The notes: a model not told the origin generated them from the sequence alone. 32,983 bases of DNA from Deltaproteobacteria bacterium (GCA_030596405.1 JAUVKB010000002.1:1-32983), one strand, 5' to 3'. Shown: positions 25,478 to 32,915, counted from the stretch's first letter. A program made the numbers and translations.

Positions 25478-27295
25478 TTATTGCCCTGCCAAAATAAAAC
25501 TTCCATCCTGTAATACATACACAGTCCCGCCGGATACAGACACTTCATAGATTGGCCGGAATCTGGACTGATTATACCCTTTGTCCCAGATCAATCGGAT
25601 TTTCCAGTCTTCAATCGGTTCAACCGGTTCAACGGGTAACGGTTTAATCTCTCCATGTTTAATCTCGATTGCCTTTTTTGCAAAACCCAAAGCATTTTGA
25701 GCAATTTTCAGCGCCTCTTCTTCAGCCAGATATTTTTGGTCTTCCAGACTCCAAGATGCCTGGCGGAATGTCCCGGTTTCACCTTTCACCATCAGTGCCA
25801 CGGAAGCGGTATTTTCTACCTTTGACTGACTGAAAAGTATCAGGTCATAGTCCTCCCCGGACTCCAGATCAATCACGTTCATGGCTCCACTGAGTCTGCT
25901 CTGGGAATAGATATTTATAAAATCAGGAGAAGTATAAAGCTCAACTGGGATAACCTTATCCCAGTTTACCTCTTTGAACACTTCTTCAATCTCTTTTGGT
26001 TCAATATCTATTTTGGACTTGGAAACTCTGGACATGGCAACAAAACCAGAAGAAACATCCAGATCTTTTTTTGCATCCAGAGCGCTTGCAAGTTCTTGAT
26101 CCGGCTTGCTTTCCACGTAGGTGATATTAATGGAATCCAGCGCGGCATCCAGTTCATCCATGTCAACATCCTGAGGCGGTTCTGCCACATAGCACCAACT
26201 ACCTTCAGTGGCTTGATATATATTCCTGAACTCGTCACCGGTCTGGTAAACGTTATATCCCATTCCCGTTGCCTTTGGATCATTAAGCCATGCCCCATAA
26301 AACTCTAAATCAGACGGCATTTGCCAGTCAACCCACGGGTCCTTGTTGCTTACAAAACCCCGCACCGTTTTCCAGTTATTGCTATAGGAACCGTCGGTGG
26401 GCACATGGGCCGGGGCGTTGGTCTCAGCCACATCCGGCACTTCATAGTCTATCCAGTATATCATCCGCTTGATGGCATGATCCTGGTCAGAATCCGAAAA
26501 ACCGATAAAATTATATCTTGCGGTATCAGGATTCTGGTTGGTCTGATCAGTCAGCATCCAGGCCAAATCACTTTCGTTCATGTCCTCTCCTGGAGTGCCG
26601 GTATGATATGTATTGTACAAATCAACCTGACCCGGCCAACTATAAGAGTCGTCAAAGAACCTCAGGGCTTGCAGACCAGAGGCTGCACCGGTGCAATAAA
26701 GTTCTTGCGCCTGTTCCTGTGGGAAATAGTCATTACCTTGATCATCGATCCCCAGATGATTTATGTAAATCGATGTGCCGGTTATTACAACATCACCGCT
26801 GGTTACAGTTGACGGCACTTCAGTGCCGGTCAAGTCGCCTACTATGACATCAGAAAGAACAAGAGGACTGATGCCCGCGGCTTCGGCCGTAAAGGTAAGG
26901 GTTACATATATTCCGGGGCCTGAAACCTCACACCCTGATCCGAGTACAACCCCTGCAAGGCCATCGATAAATCCCTGTTCCTGATAAAGTCCGCCCATGA
27001 TTGCAACAAAGGTGCCGCATCCGGGAGGATCCTGATTAAGCAGGTCACCCTCTGTCCAGCCGTCAAATTCCAGAAGATCGGGATTCCAGTTAATGTCAAA
27101 CTGGACACCTGCAATCGCTCTATCCGGCGTGACAACGATATCGACGGTAAAGGTATCTCCCGGATCCACGGTCTGGGTGGAAGGCGTGAGCACCATCGTT
27201 GTAGCAGCCGGCGCCGGCGATACAAAAGGCATACTCAGCAAAAACACTGCAAAAACTGCGAGTATGATTTTTGAAAAACTTCTTGTTTTTTTCAT
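25478..27295 (-). CDS. Secreted cohesin fused to a C39-like papain-fold domain
   Basis: A Sec signal peptide (to about residue 31) precedes a cohesin at 32-174 nearly identical to that of the scaffoldin-like protein. Residues about 176-370 resemble C39-like cysteine peptidases: a candidate nucleophile Cys201 in ELYCTGAASGLQALRFF, a WKTVRGF segment at about 308-314 where related proteins have an HW pair, and WLNDP at about 336-340. Here the expected His is Asn307, so activity is doubtful. The C-terminal third (about 375-605) is unassigned: it has a charged helical centre and ends in beta strands (YEVSVSGGTVYVLQDGSFI). There is no dockerin. The start is fixed by AGGAG nine bases upstream. It could present a papain-fold domain to dockerin-bearing partners or be an inhibitor-like or binding module; the peptidase likeness is by eye only. 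Confidence 0.75.
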   Translation of the reverse strand: MKKTRSFSKIILAVFAVFLLSMPFVSPAPAATTMVLTPSTQTVDPGDTFTVDIVVTPDRAIAGVQFDINWNPDLLEFDGWTEGDLLNQDPPGCGTFVAIMGGLYQEQGFIDGLAGVVLGSGCEVSGPGIYVTLTFTAEAAGISPLVLSDVIVGDLTGTEVPSTVTSGDVVITGTSIYINHLGIDDQGNDYFPQEQAQELYCTGAASGLQALRFFDDSYSWPGQVDLYNTYHTGTPGEDMNESDLAWMLTDQTNQNPDTARYNFIGFSDSDQDHAIKRMIYWIDYEVPDVAETNAPAHVPTDGSYSNNWKTVRGFVSNKDPWVDWQMPSDLEFYGAWLNDPKATGMGYNVYQTGDEFRNIYQATEGSWCYVAEPPQDVDMDELDAALDSINITYVESKPDQELASALDAKKDLDVSSGFVAMSRVSKSKIDIEPKEIEEVFKEVNWDKVIPVELYTSPDFINIYSQSRLSGAMNVIDLESGEDYDLILFSQSKVENTASVALMVKGETGTFRQASWSLEDQKYLAEEEALKIAQNALGFAKKAIEIKHGEIKPLPVEPVEPIEDWKIRLIWDKGYNQSRFRPIYEVSVSGGTVYVLQDGSFILAGQ

Positions 27296-27312
27296 TTTAA
27301 TTTTCTCCTAAT
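26778..27312 (-). repeat. Duplicated cohesin segment, copy 2 (pair at 24846-25380)
   Basis: This is the partner of the 535-bp segment in the scaffoldin-like gene, with only scattered substitutions and no gaps seen. A shorter, more diverged relative lies in the cohesin gene at 28848-29690, where the patch GACGGCACTTCAGTGCCGGTCAAGT-type sequence (around 29203-29230) is still identical. Confidence 0.88.
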
Positions 27313-27396
27313 ATTTTTTTTGTTAAACTTGCAATTTTAAATAAATAAACCCGAATCTGTAATCACCTCCCTTTTTTGTTTTTAAAATTGTATTTT

Positions 27397-27570
27397 CTAT
27401 TCTCCCCAGTGCTGGCCGATCAAGACCATATCGAGCACATTTACACTGCCGTCCTGATTAATATCTTCTCTGATCCAGCCGGGGCTGCCGGTTTCTCCCC
27501 AGTGCTGGCCGATCAAGACCATGTCGAGTACATTTATATTGCCGTCCTGGTTGACATCCCAGTCAGGATA
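27397..27570 (-). other. Canonical dockerin module
   Basis: Two calcium loops, DVNQDGNINVLD and DINQDGSVNVLD, each followed by MVLIGQHWGE, are joined by a short linker TGSPGWIRE. All Asp/Asn ligand positions (1, 3, 5, 9, 12) are present. Positions 10-11, which set specificity in clostridial dockerins, are Val-Leu in both halves. At DNA level the two halves are an imperfect direct repeat of about 81 bp. Confidence 0.93.
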
Positions 27571-28803
27571 AGCAGGACCAAACGCGTAAACCTTGCCGTC
27601 TGCTCCGTGCGGGGTAAAAACCCTGCCGTTTGCAACCGCAGGCGATGATCCGCCTGCATCATAATGCCAGACTTCAGCGCCGGTATAGGCATCCAGGGCA
27701 TAAATCCCTGAATAGCAAAAATAAGTAACAGGATCAGGTTTTCCCACAAAGACCTTGCCGTCGGCCACCGCCACAGAGCATGTCCAGTTGCCGACTCCGA
27801 AGGCTGTGGAAGTTTCCCAGACCAGGGTTCCGCCGGTCGTAAAGCAGTATGTCTGTGAATAAGAATACCCTGTGCACCCGCCGCAGACATAAACATTCCC
27901 ATATGCCACAGCAGGAGTGGAATCGGTCCTTTGCACTATTTTTACCCAGTTTGTCGATCCGTCTGAAGCATCAAGTGAATAGAGTTCTCCGTCCCCGGAA
28001 AAGTTATAGGTAGTGACATAAACCGAACCGTCTGCCACAGCGGCCGAACCGCAGGCATCAAGATTGGTAGTTACATGCCATACAAGATTGCCCGAAACCG
28101 CGTCCACGCAATAGACATGCCCGCCCACATAAAGCCAGCTTGTAAGATATAAATAGCCGTTTTCATACGCTGCGGTGCCCTGGGCATATCCTGACACGTT
28201 AAACGTCCAAAGAAGGGCGCCGGTATCTTCATTAAGACAGTAGTAATGCCCTCCGTCCCAGTCGCTGCAAAAGACCTTGCCGTCGGCGACAGTGGGGCCT
28301 CCGTTGCACGAGGCATTGCCCGAGGGGTTGGTAAATGTCCATATCTGGGCTCCATCTGAAGCATTAAGACACCTGGTCTCAGGCCCTGATGAAACAAAAA
28401 CCTTGCCGTTGTGATAGGCTGGTGATGACCAGGAACCCCATTCTGATGGAAGAAGTGTTGTTGTCCAGATTGTGGCGCCGGTCAACTCGTTAAGACAGGA
28501 GAGAGCAGAATCCCCGCCATACATATCCGACGGCGCGGAAAAGGCAAAAACCTTGCCGTCCGCCACAACCACGGATGATGAACCGTTGACGCCGATATCT
28601 GCGCTTTCCCATAAAAACTCCGCGGTGTCGGGCGCGCTGGATGCGGAATAGCCGACATTTGTTGCATCGCCGTGAAATTGTTCCCAGCTTGTGCCGTCAG
28701 CCAAACTTGCAAACGCGCAAACAGGAACAAGCGCCGCAGCCGTCCAAAGAATCGTGGCGGCAAATAACATTTTTGAAATAATTTTCGATTTAAAAATTTT
28801 CAT
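27397..28803 (-). CDS. Secreted PQQ-type beta-propeller with C-terminal dockerin
   Basis: A Sec signal peptide (ending near CAFAS) is followed by a beta-propeller of PQQ/BamB-like repeats over residues about 35-410, each with a pattern such as VADGKVF...CLN..TGA..W. The hallmarks of quinoprotein dehydrogenase active sites were not seen, so a binding or structural role is more likely than PQQ catalysis. The last 57 residues are a canonical type I-like dockerin. The ATG at 28803 has AAGGAG nine bases upstream. It lies between two cohesin genes on the same strand, which makes those cohesins its obvious candidate partners. Confidence 0.87.
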   Translation of the reverse strand: MKIFKSKIISKMLFAATILWTAAALVPVCAFASLADGTSWEQFHGDATNVGYSASSAPDTAEFLWESADIGVNGSSSVVVADGKVFAFSAPSDMYGGDSALSCLNELTGATIWTTTLLPSEWGSWSSPAYHNGKVFVSSGPETRCLNASDGAQIWTFTNPSGNASCNGGPTVADGKVFCSDWDGGHYYCLNEDTGALLWTFNVSGYAQGTAAYENGYLYLTSWLYVGGHVYCVDAVSGNLVWHVTTNLDACGSAAVADGSVYVTTYNFSGDGELYSLDASDGSTNWVKIVQRTDSTPAVAYGNVYVCGGCTGYSYSQTYCFTTGGTLVWETSTAFGVGNWTCSVAVADGKVFVGKPDPVTYFCYSGIYALDAYTGAEVWHYDAGGSSPAVANGRVFTPHGADGKVYAFGPAYPDWDVNQDGNINVLDMVLIGQHWGETGSPGWIREDINQDGSVNVLDMVLIGQHWGE

Positions 28804-28847
28804 TTTGTTTTTTTCTCCTTATCTTTTCAGTTAAACCTGATTAAAAC

Positions 28848-29690
28848 CTAACCGGCGGGAACTACAGAAAAAACATCTTCTCCGATAATTACATCTCCCT
28901 TGCCGGTTGTAACCGTTACATCATAAATACCTTCGGAGATACCTGCCTTCCTGATCAGGACAAAAATCTTTAAGGTTTCATTATTTACCGGTGTTACAGA
29001 CAAGACCCGGACAGCCGGGCTTCCAAATGAGACCCCGTTTCTTGCCACACCGTCATCCTTAAAACCGGTATTTTCACCGGTAATTACAAGACGACGGACA
29101 ACACCGCGTGAAATTCCCACTTCCACGACCGACGGTTCTACAGATTTAAAAACCGGCTGTGGAACCCCGCCTGTTACCGTTATAAAACCGTCTGCTGTTT
29201 CCGACGGCACTTCAGTGCCGGTCAAGTCGCCCACTATAACGTCGGTAAGGGCAAGGGAACTTGTGCCGGAAGCTTTGGCGTGAAAACTCACCGTGGCAAA
29301 TATTCCCGGCCCTGAAACCTCACACCCTGCTCCGAGCACGACACCTGCAACACCGTCGACAAATCCATCATCAGGGTAAACGCCGCCCATGACCGCAAAG
29401 TAGGTGCCGCATCCCGGGGGATACTGGCTGAGCAGATCTCCTTCAGTGACTCCCGTGTACTCCAGAACAGCAATGTCCCAGGTTATGTCAAACTGGAGAC
29501 CCGCAATCGCGGTGCCGGGTACGACATAGACATCCACGGTAAAATCATCGCCGGGATCTACCGTTAGAGCAGAAGGATGAACTTCTACTGTCGTCGCCAC
29601 TGTTGCCGCTGCCGTTACCGGCAGTAGCAACATCGGCATAAGTAATAGAAAAAGCATAAAAACGATGGTTGAAAATCTTGTTTTAGCCAT
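28848..29690 (-). CDS. Secreted protein: cohesin plus TIG-like domain
   Basis: A Sec signal peptide (LLLLMPMLLLPVTAAA) precedes a cohesin at residues about 33-174 with VDPGDDFTVDVYVV, GLQFDITWDIAVLEYTG, and LTDVIVGDLTGTEVP. It keeps the two cysteines (GCG near 94 and GCE near 123) seen in the two duplicated cohesins, which could form a disulfide outside the cytoplasm. Residues about 178-280 resemble a TIG/IPT beta-sandwich (VEPSVVEVG, LVITGENTGF, YDVTVTTGKGD) shared with the C-terminus of the protein encoded at 22067-23194. There is no dockerin or anchor. GGAGG lies upstream of the ATG at 29690 at normal spacing. Confidence 0.85.
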   Translation of the reverse strand: MAKTRFSTIVFMLFLLLMPMLLLPVTAAATVATTVEVHPSALTVDPGDDFTVDVYVVPGTAIAGLQFDITWDIAVLEYTGVTEGDLLSQYPPGCGTYFAVMGGVYPDDGFVDGVAGVVLGAGCEVSGPGIFATVSFHAKASGTSSLALTDVIVGDLTGTEVPSETADGFITVTGGVPQPVFKSVEPSVVEVGISRGVVRRLVITGENTGFKDDGVARNGVSFGSPAVRVLSVTPVNNETLKIFVLIRKAGISEGIYDVTVTTGKGDVIIGEDVFSVVPAG

Positions 29691-29751
29691 TTATGTTACC
29701 TCCTTTGTTAAAATGTTTTTGGTTTAAACCTGAAAAGTTAAACCTGAAATA

Positions 29752-29922
29752 TTAAGAACCCCAGTGCTGAGCTATCAGTATCAGGTCGTTTAAGTTTACT
29801 ACCCCATCGTCATTAACGTCTTCCCTGATCCAGCCGGGGGTTCCGGTTTCGTCGAAATGCTGAGCCACTAAAAGCAGATCAAGCATATCCGTGCCGCCGT
29901 CAAAATTTACATCCCAGGCAAA
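29752..29922 (-). other. Dockerin module, asymmetric repeats
   Basis: The loops are DVNFDGGTDMLD and DVNDDGVVNLND, with linker ETGTPGWIRE and helices LLLVAQHF and LILIAQHWGS. Ligand positions are intact. Positions 10-11 are Met-Leu in the first repeat but Leu-Asn in the second, so the two faces may differ in binding, unlike the other two canonical dockerins. Confidence 0.92.
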
Positions 29923-31398
29923 GGCACAGTAGAATTCCGGCGCGGGGTACTGGTGGATACTGGTTCTGGTATCGATTTCGGCATAGGGCCAGAAGTGTCC
30001 AGCATCATTCCATGTAAAAGTCAGTTCGCCATATCCATCCGTGTAATCGACAAGTGTTCCTGGCGCAGGTTCCCATCCGCCCCATGTATCACTTACAAAA
30101 ACACCCGCATTTTCAACCGGAGATACTGTGCCGTATCCGTCTGTCCAGGTTACCGTTGCAGTGATATCATCTCCGGGGAGTATTTCGGTTTTATCAACAG
30201 ACAAAAGCATCTGGTAATATCCGAGCAGATAGTTAAACCAGTGCACGCTGTCGCCGTCTCCCACGGGCTGGGCATCCGCGCCAACCATGGGCACACTTTC
30301 GTTGTAAGCATACATCCACATATTCTCATTGGCCGGATCAACCCCGATCTGGACAACATAAGCTCCCCAGGATTCTGTTATTAAAATCTCTATGCCGTAT
30401 TCCTGGCAGTAACAGATCAGAACGCCCATTGCCGTCTGCTTGTCCACGGTAATCCCGTCTTCGGTTACATCCCCTTCGGAAACGCTGTAGCCGGCGACAT
30501 CAATAATGTCTGCAGAATCACCGCCGGTAGCCCGCAGATCAACAGAGATCGGCTGAGGCGGTGTGCCTACTTCGATAACACGGTGACAATCAGCAATCAA
30601 AGTATTGCCATTTGACAATCTTTCAGCATCCAGAGGCCCATTTAGCCCTGTATTATATTCCCAGACTATATTCCTGTCGGGATCTACCTCAATAACGCGA
30701 TTATTATAATGATCGCTAATCAAAGTATTGCCATTTGGCAATCTTTCGGCATCTATCGGGCCACTAAGTCCCATGTTGTAAGACCAGTCTATTTCACCTG
30801 CAGGGGTTATTTCAGTAATCATGTTCCAGCAATTGTTAGTAATCAAGGTGTTGCCGCTTGCTAATCGCTCGGAATCGATGGGACAGCCCTTATCGTTCAT
30901 ATCATATTCCCAGACTATATTGCCGGCAGGATCTACCTCAATTAAACCAAGGTCAAAGAGGTTGGTAATTAAAGTATTGCCGTTGGATAACCGTTCGACA
31001 TCATAAACATAGTAAAGACCGGCGCTGTATTCCCAGACTATATTGCCGACAGGGTTTACCTCAATGACACGGTTATTTTCGGCATCGGCAATCAGGGTAT
31101 TGCCGTCGGGCAATCTTTCGGCATCAACCGGGAGGTTAAGCCCTGTGTTGTACTCCCAGACTATGTTGCCTAAAGGGTCTACCTCGATAACACGATTATT
31201 GATGGAATCGCTAATCAAAGTATTACCATTTGTCAAACGGTCGGCTGCAGATGGATAGTCAAGTCCGGTGCTGTATTCCCAGACGATTTCATCAGCAGCC
31301 AGCACCGGTGTTACCAGCATCGCTACCCCTGATACCAGAAAGGCGCAGACTATGAGCACCGTGAATAAAATTCTTTGAATACCTTTTGTTTTAAACAT
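29752..31398 (-). CDS. Secreted six-repeat beta-propeller with DUF4430-like domain and dockerin
   Basis: After a Sec signal (ending near VLAAD), six repeats of about 40 residues with the pattern IVWEYNTGLN...ERL.NGNTLI.....RVIEV.P fill residues about 37-280, which fits a six-bladed NHL or arylsulfotransferase-like propeller. Residues about 285-395 resemble DUF4430, a domain related to the transcobalamin C-terminal fold (DKQTAMGVLICYCQEYGIEI, WMYAYNE, GDGDSVHWFNY). A further Ig-like region (ILPGDDITATVTW) leads to a C-terminal dockerin. No catalytic residues could be named. AAGGAGG lies just upstream of the ATG at 31398. Gaps of 61-68 bases on either side suggest one operon with the other dockerin and cohesin genes. 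Confidence 0.84.
   Translation of the reverse strand: MFKTKGIQRILFTVLIVCAFLVSGVAMLVTPVLAADEIVWEYSTGLDYPSAADRLTNGNTLISDSINNRVIEVDPLGNIVWEYNTGLNLPVDAERLPDGNTLIADAENNRVIEVNPVGNIVWEYSAGLYYVYDVERLSNGNTLITNLFDLGLIEVDPAGNIVWEYDMNDKGCPIDSERLASGNTLITNNCWNMITEITPAGEIDWSYNMGLSGPIDAERLPNGNTLISDHYNNRVIEVDPDRNIVWEYNTGLNGPLDAERLSNGNTLIADCHRVIEVGTPPQPISVDLRATGGDSADIIDVAGYSVSEGDVTEDGITVDKQTAMGVLICYCQEYGIEILITESWGAYVVQIGVDPANENMWMYAYNESVPMVGADAQPVGDGDSVHWFNYLLGYYQMLLSVDKTEILPGDDITATVTWTDGYGTVSPVENAGVFVSDTWGGWEPAPGTLVDYTDGYGELTFTWNDAGHFWPYAEIDTRTSIHQYPAPEFYCAFAWDVNFDGGTDMLDLLLVAQHFDETGTPGWIREDVNDDGVVNLNDLILIAQHWGS
30570..31290 (-). repeat. Six tandem coding repeats of about 120 bp (propeller blades)
   Basis: Blocks reading CCCAGACTATATTGCC and AATCAAAGTATTGCCATTTG recur about every 120 bp. 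They encode the IVWEY and GNTLI strands of each propeller blade. The DNA likeness between blades is high enough to suggest growth by tandem duplication. Confidence 0.85.
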
Positions 31399-31466
31399 TT
31401 TTAACCTCCTTTAAATTATAATTTTGAATTTTAGCTTAACAAATAAGGCGCCCTCAGTTTTCTTCA

Positions 31467-31640
31467 TCAAAAACTGAAATGCTGGCCCACTAAAATAATA
31501 TCGAGCATATCGATGCTGCCGTCGTCATTAACATCCTCCCTGATCCAGCCGGGGGCCCCGGTTTCTGAAAAATGCTGGCCCACTAAAATAATGTCGAGCA
31601 TGTTGACCGAGCCGTCTTCATTCACATCCCAATCCTCATA
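31467..31640 (-). other. Canonical dockerin module
   Basis: The loops are DVNEDGSVNMLD and DVNDDGSIDMLD, both followed by IILVGQHF, with linker ETGAPGWIRE. All calcium ligands are present and positions 10-11 are Met-Leu in both halves, a symmetric arrangement. The two halves are an imperfect direct repeat in the DNA. Confidence 0.93.
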
Positions 31641-32915
31641 GAAATCACTTGAAAGGGCATAAAGACGGCCTCCGGCATTGCCGAAATATATCCGGTCGTT
31701 ATAGATAGCCATTCCTTGCAGTGTGTAGCCCCCGGAAGTGCCGGCTTCATCGCTGGTGAAATGCCACATCTCGGTACCGTCCTCATCGAGACAATAGGCT
31801 GTTCCGTCAGTACAATTGGAAGTGAAGTAAATATAAACCTGTTCTCCTTGAACACTTAATGCCGGCGAGGACTGGACACCGCCGTTGGGAATAAATGCCC
31901 AGATTTCTTCGCCGGCGGCTTCGGTTAAGCAGCAAAGTCCGCCCTGGGAGGAGAAGCCTCCCTTCCCGACATAAACTCTGTCATCATAAATTACCGGACT
32001 GGATGTGCTGTAACCGATTTGGACGTGCCACTGGTATGTCAAAGTGCCGGTAGCGGAGTTAAAATTGTAGGCCCAGCAGTTACCTCCCTTGCAGGTAAAA
32101 TAGACACGTCCGGCAGACTCGCTGTATGTGACTGAAGATCGGATTTCCCCGGCGCCTGAATCTACATCCTTCAGATTTTCTTCATCAACAAGCAGTCCGG
32201 TATCCTTATTGACACAGGTCAGGATTGAAGCATCATCGCCGTAGATCAGGTAATCACCTATGGCGCAGGCGCCGGCCCAGTAGTAGCCTCGTCCACTGGT
32301 GGAAGGCCGGTTCCATACAACATGACCGTCAGTGACGTCCAGGCAGTAGTATATTTTTCCATTCCAGCTCCCGATATAAATCTTGCCGTCTGCATACTTT
32401 ACCGGGGTGTTCAACTGGTCATAGGCGCTTGCTGTTTCATTTGCCCAGATTTGTGATCCGTTTGCGGCGTCAAGCGCGTATACGTGCCCGTCGTTGGTGG
32501 CGGCAAAAATCTTCCCCGCGGCATATGCCGGAGTGGAAAGTTGAAATAACATTCCTGTGCAACTTAAATCGGTCTGCCATATCTTATCGCCTGTTTCTGC
32601 GTCGAAGCCCCACATTTCCCCGAGGGCATCGAGAACAAAAATTTTTTCTTCGGCAATTATTGATGATGTGTCGATTCCGGCCATTCCGGTACTGCCGACC
32701 TGCTGTTTCCAGGAGACAGTCGCATCGGAAACAGGGGCTGTGTCACAGGTGATGCCCGAGTTTATTGCATCTTTTTGAAATTGTGCCCACCCGGAAAAAG
32801 ATTCTGTACCAACTCCTTCAGGAGTCGGCATCGCGGTTGAAACAGATGAAAAAAGCAAGAAAATTACGGCATAAAAGAAAATAATTTTTCTGCTTATTTT
32901 TAAATATTTTTCCAT
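31467..32915 (-). CDS. Secreted PQQ-type beta-propeller with C-terminal dockerin (first gene of cluster)
   Basis: A Sec signal peptide (hydrophobic IIFFYAVIFLLFSSVS, cleavage near TAMP) is followed by a propeller of PQQ/BamB-like repeats (residues about 42-420), with recurring motifs such as DGHVYALDAANGSQIW and DDRVYVGKGG. The last 57 residues are a canonical dockerin. Overall layout matches the protein encoded at 27397-28803, and the two are probably paralogues. The ATG at 32915 has AGGCAGG just upstream. A T-rich possible terminator half lies upstream at the window edge, so this is likely the first gene of the minus-strand unit. Confidence 0.87.
   Translation of the reverse strand: MEKYLKISRKIIFFYAVIFLLFSSVSTAMPTPEGVGTESFSGWAQFQKDAINSGITCDTAPVSDATVSWKQQVGSTGMAGIDTSSIIAEEKIFVLDALGEMWGFDAETGDKIWQTDLSCTGMLFQLSTPAYAAGKIFAATNDGHVYALDAANGSQIWANETASAYDQLNTPVKYADGKIYIGSWNGKIYYCLDVTDGHVVWNRPSTSGRGYYWAGACAIGDYLIYGDDASILTCVNKDTGLLVDEENLKDVDSGAGEIRSSVTYSESAGRVYFTCKGGNCWAYNFNSATGTLTYQWHVQIGYSTSSPVIYDDRVYVGKGGFSSQGGLCCLTEAAGEEIWAFIPNGGVQSSPALSVQGEQVYIYFTSNCTDGTAYCLDEDGTEMWHFTSDEAGTSGGYTLQGMAIYNDRIYFGNAGGRLYALSSDFYEDWDVNEDGSVNMLDIILVGQHFSETGAPGWIREDVNDDGSIDMLDIILVGQHFSF

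Noticed and set aside
27397..28803. PQQ-dependent alcohol dehydrogenase
   Set aside because: Propeller repeats are present but the vicinal-cysteine and catalytic Asp/Glu signatures of quinoprotein dehydrogenases are not seen, and the protein is shorter than those enzymes.
22067..32915. A true cellulosome or polysaccharide-degradation locus
   Set aside because: No glycoside hydrolase, carbohydrate esterase, lyase or carbohydrate-binding module was recognised in any of the eight proteins.
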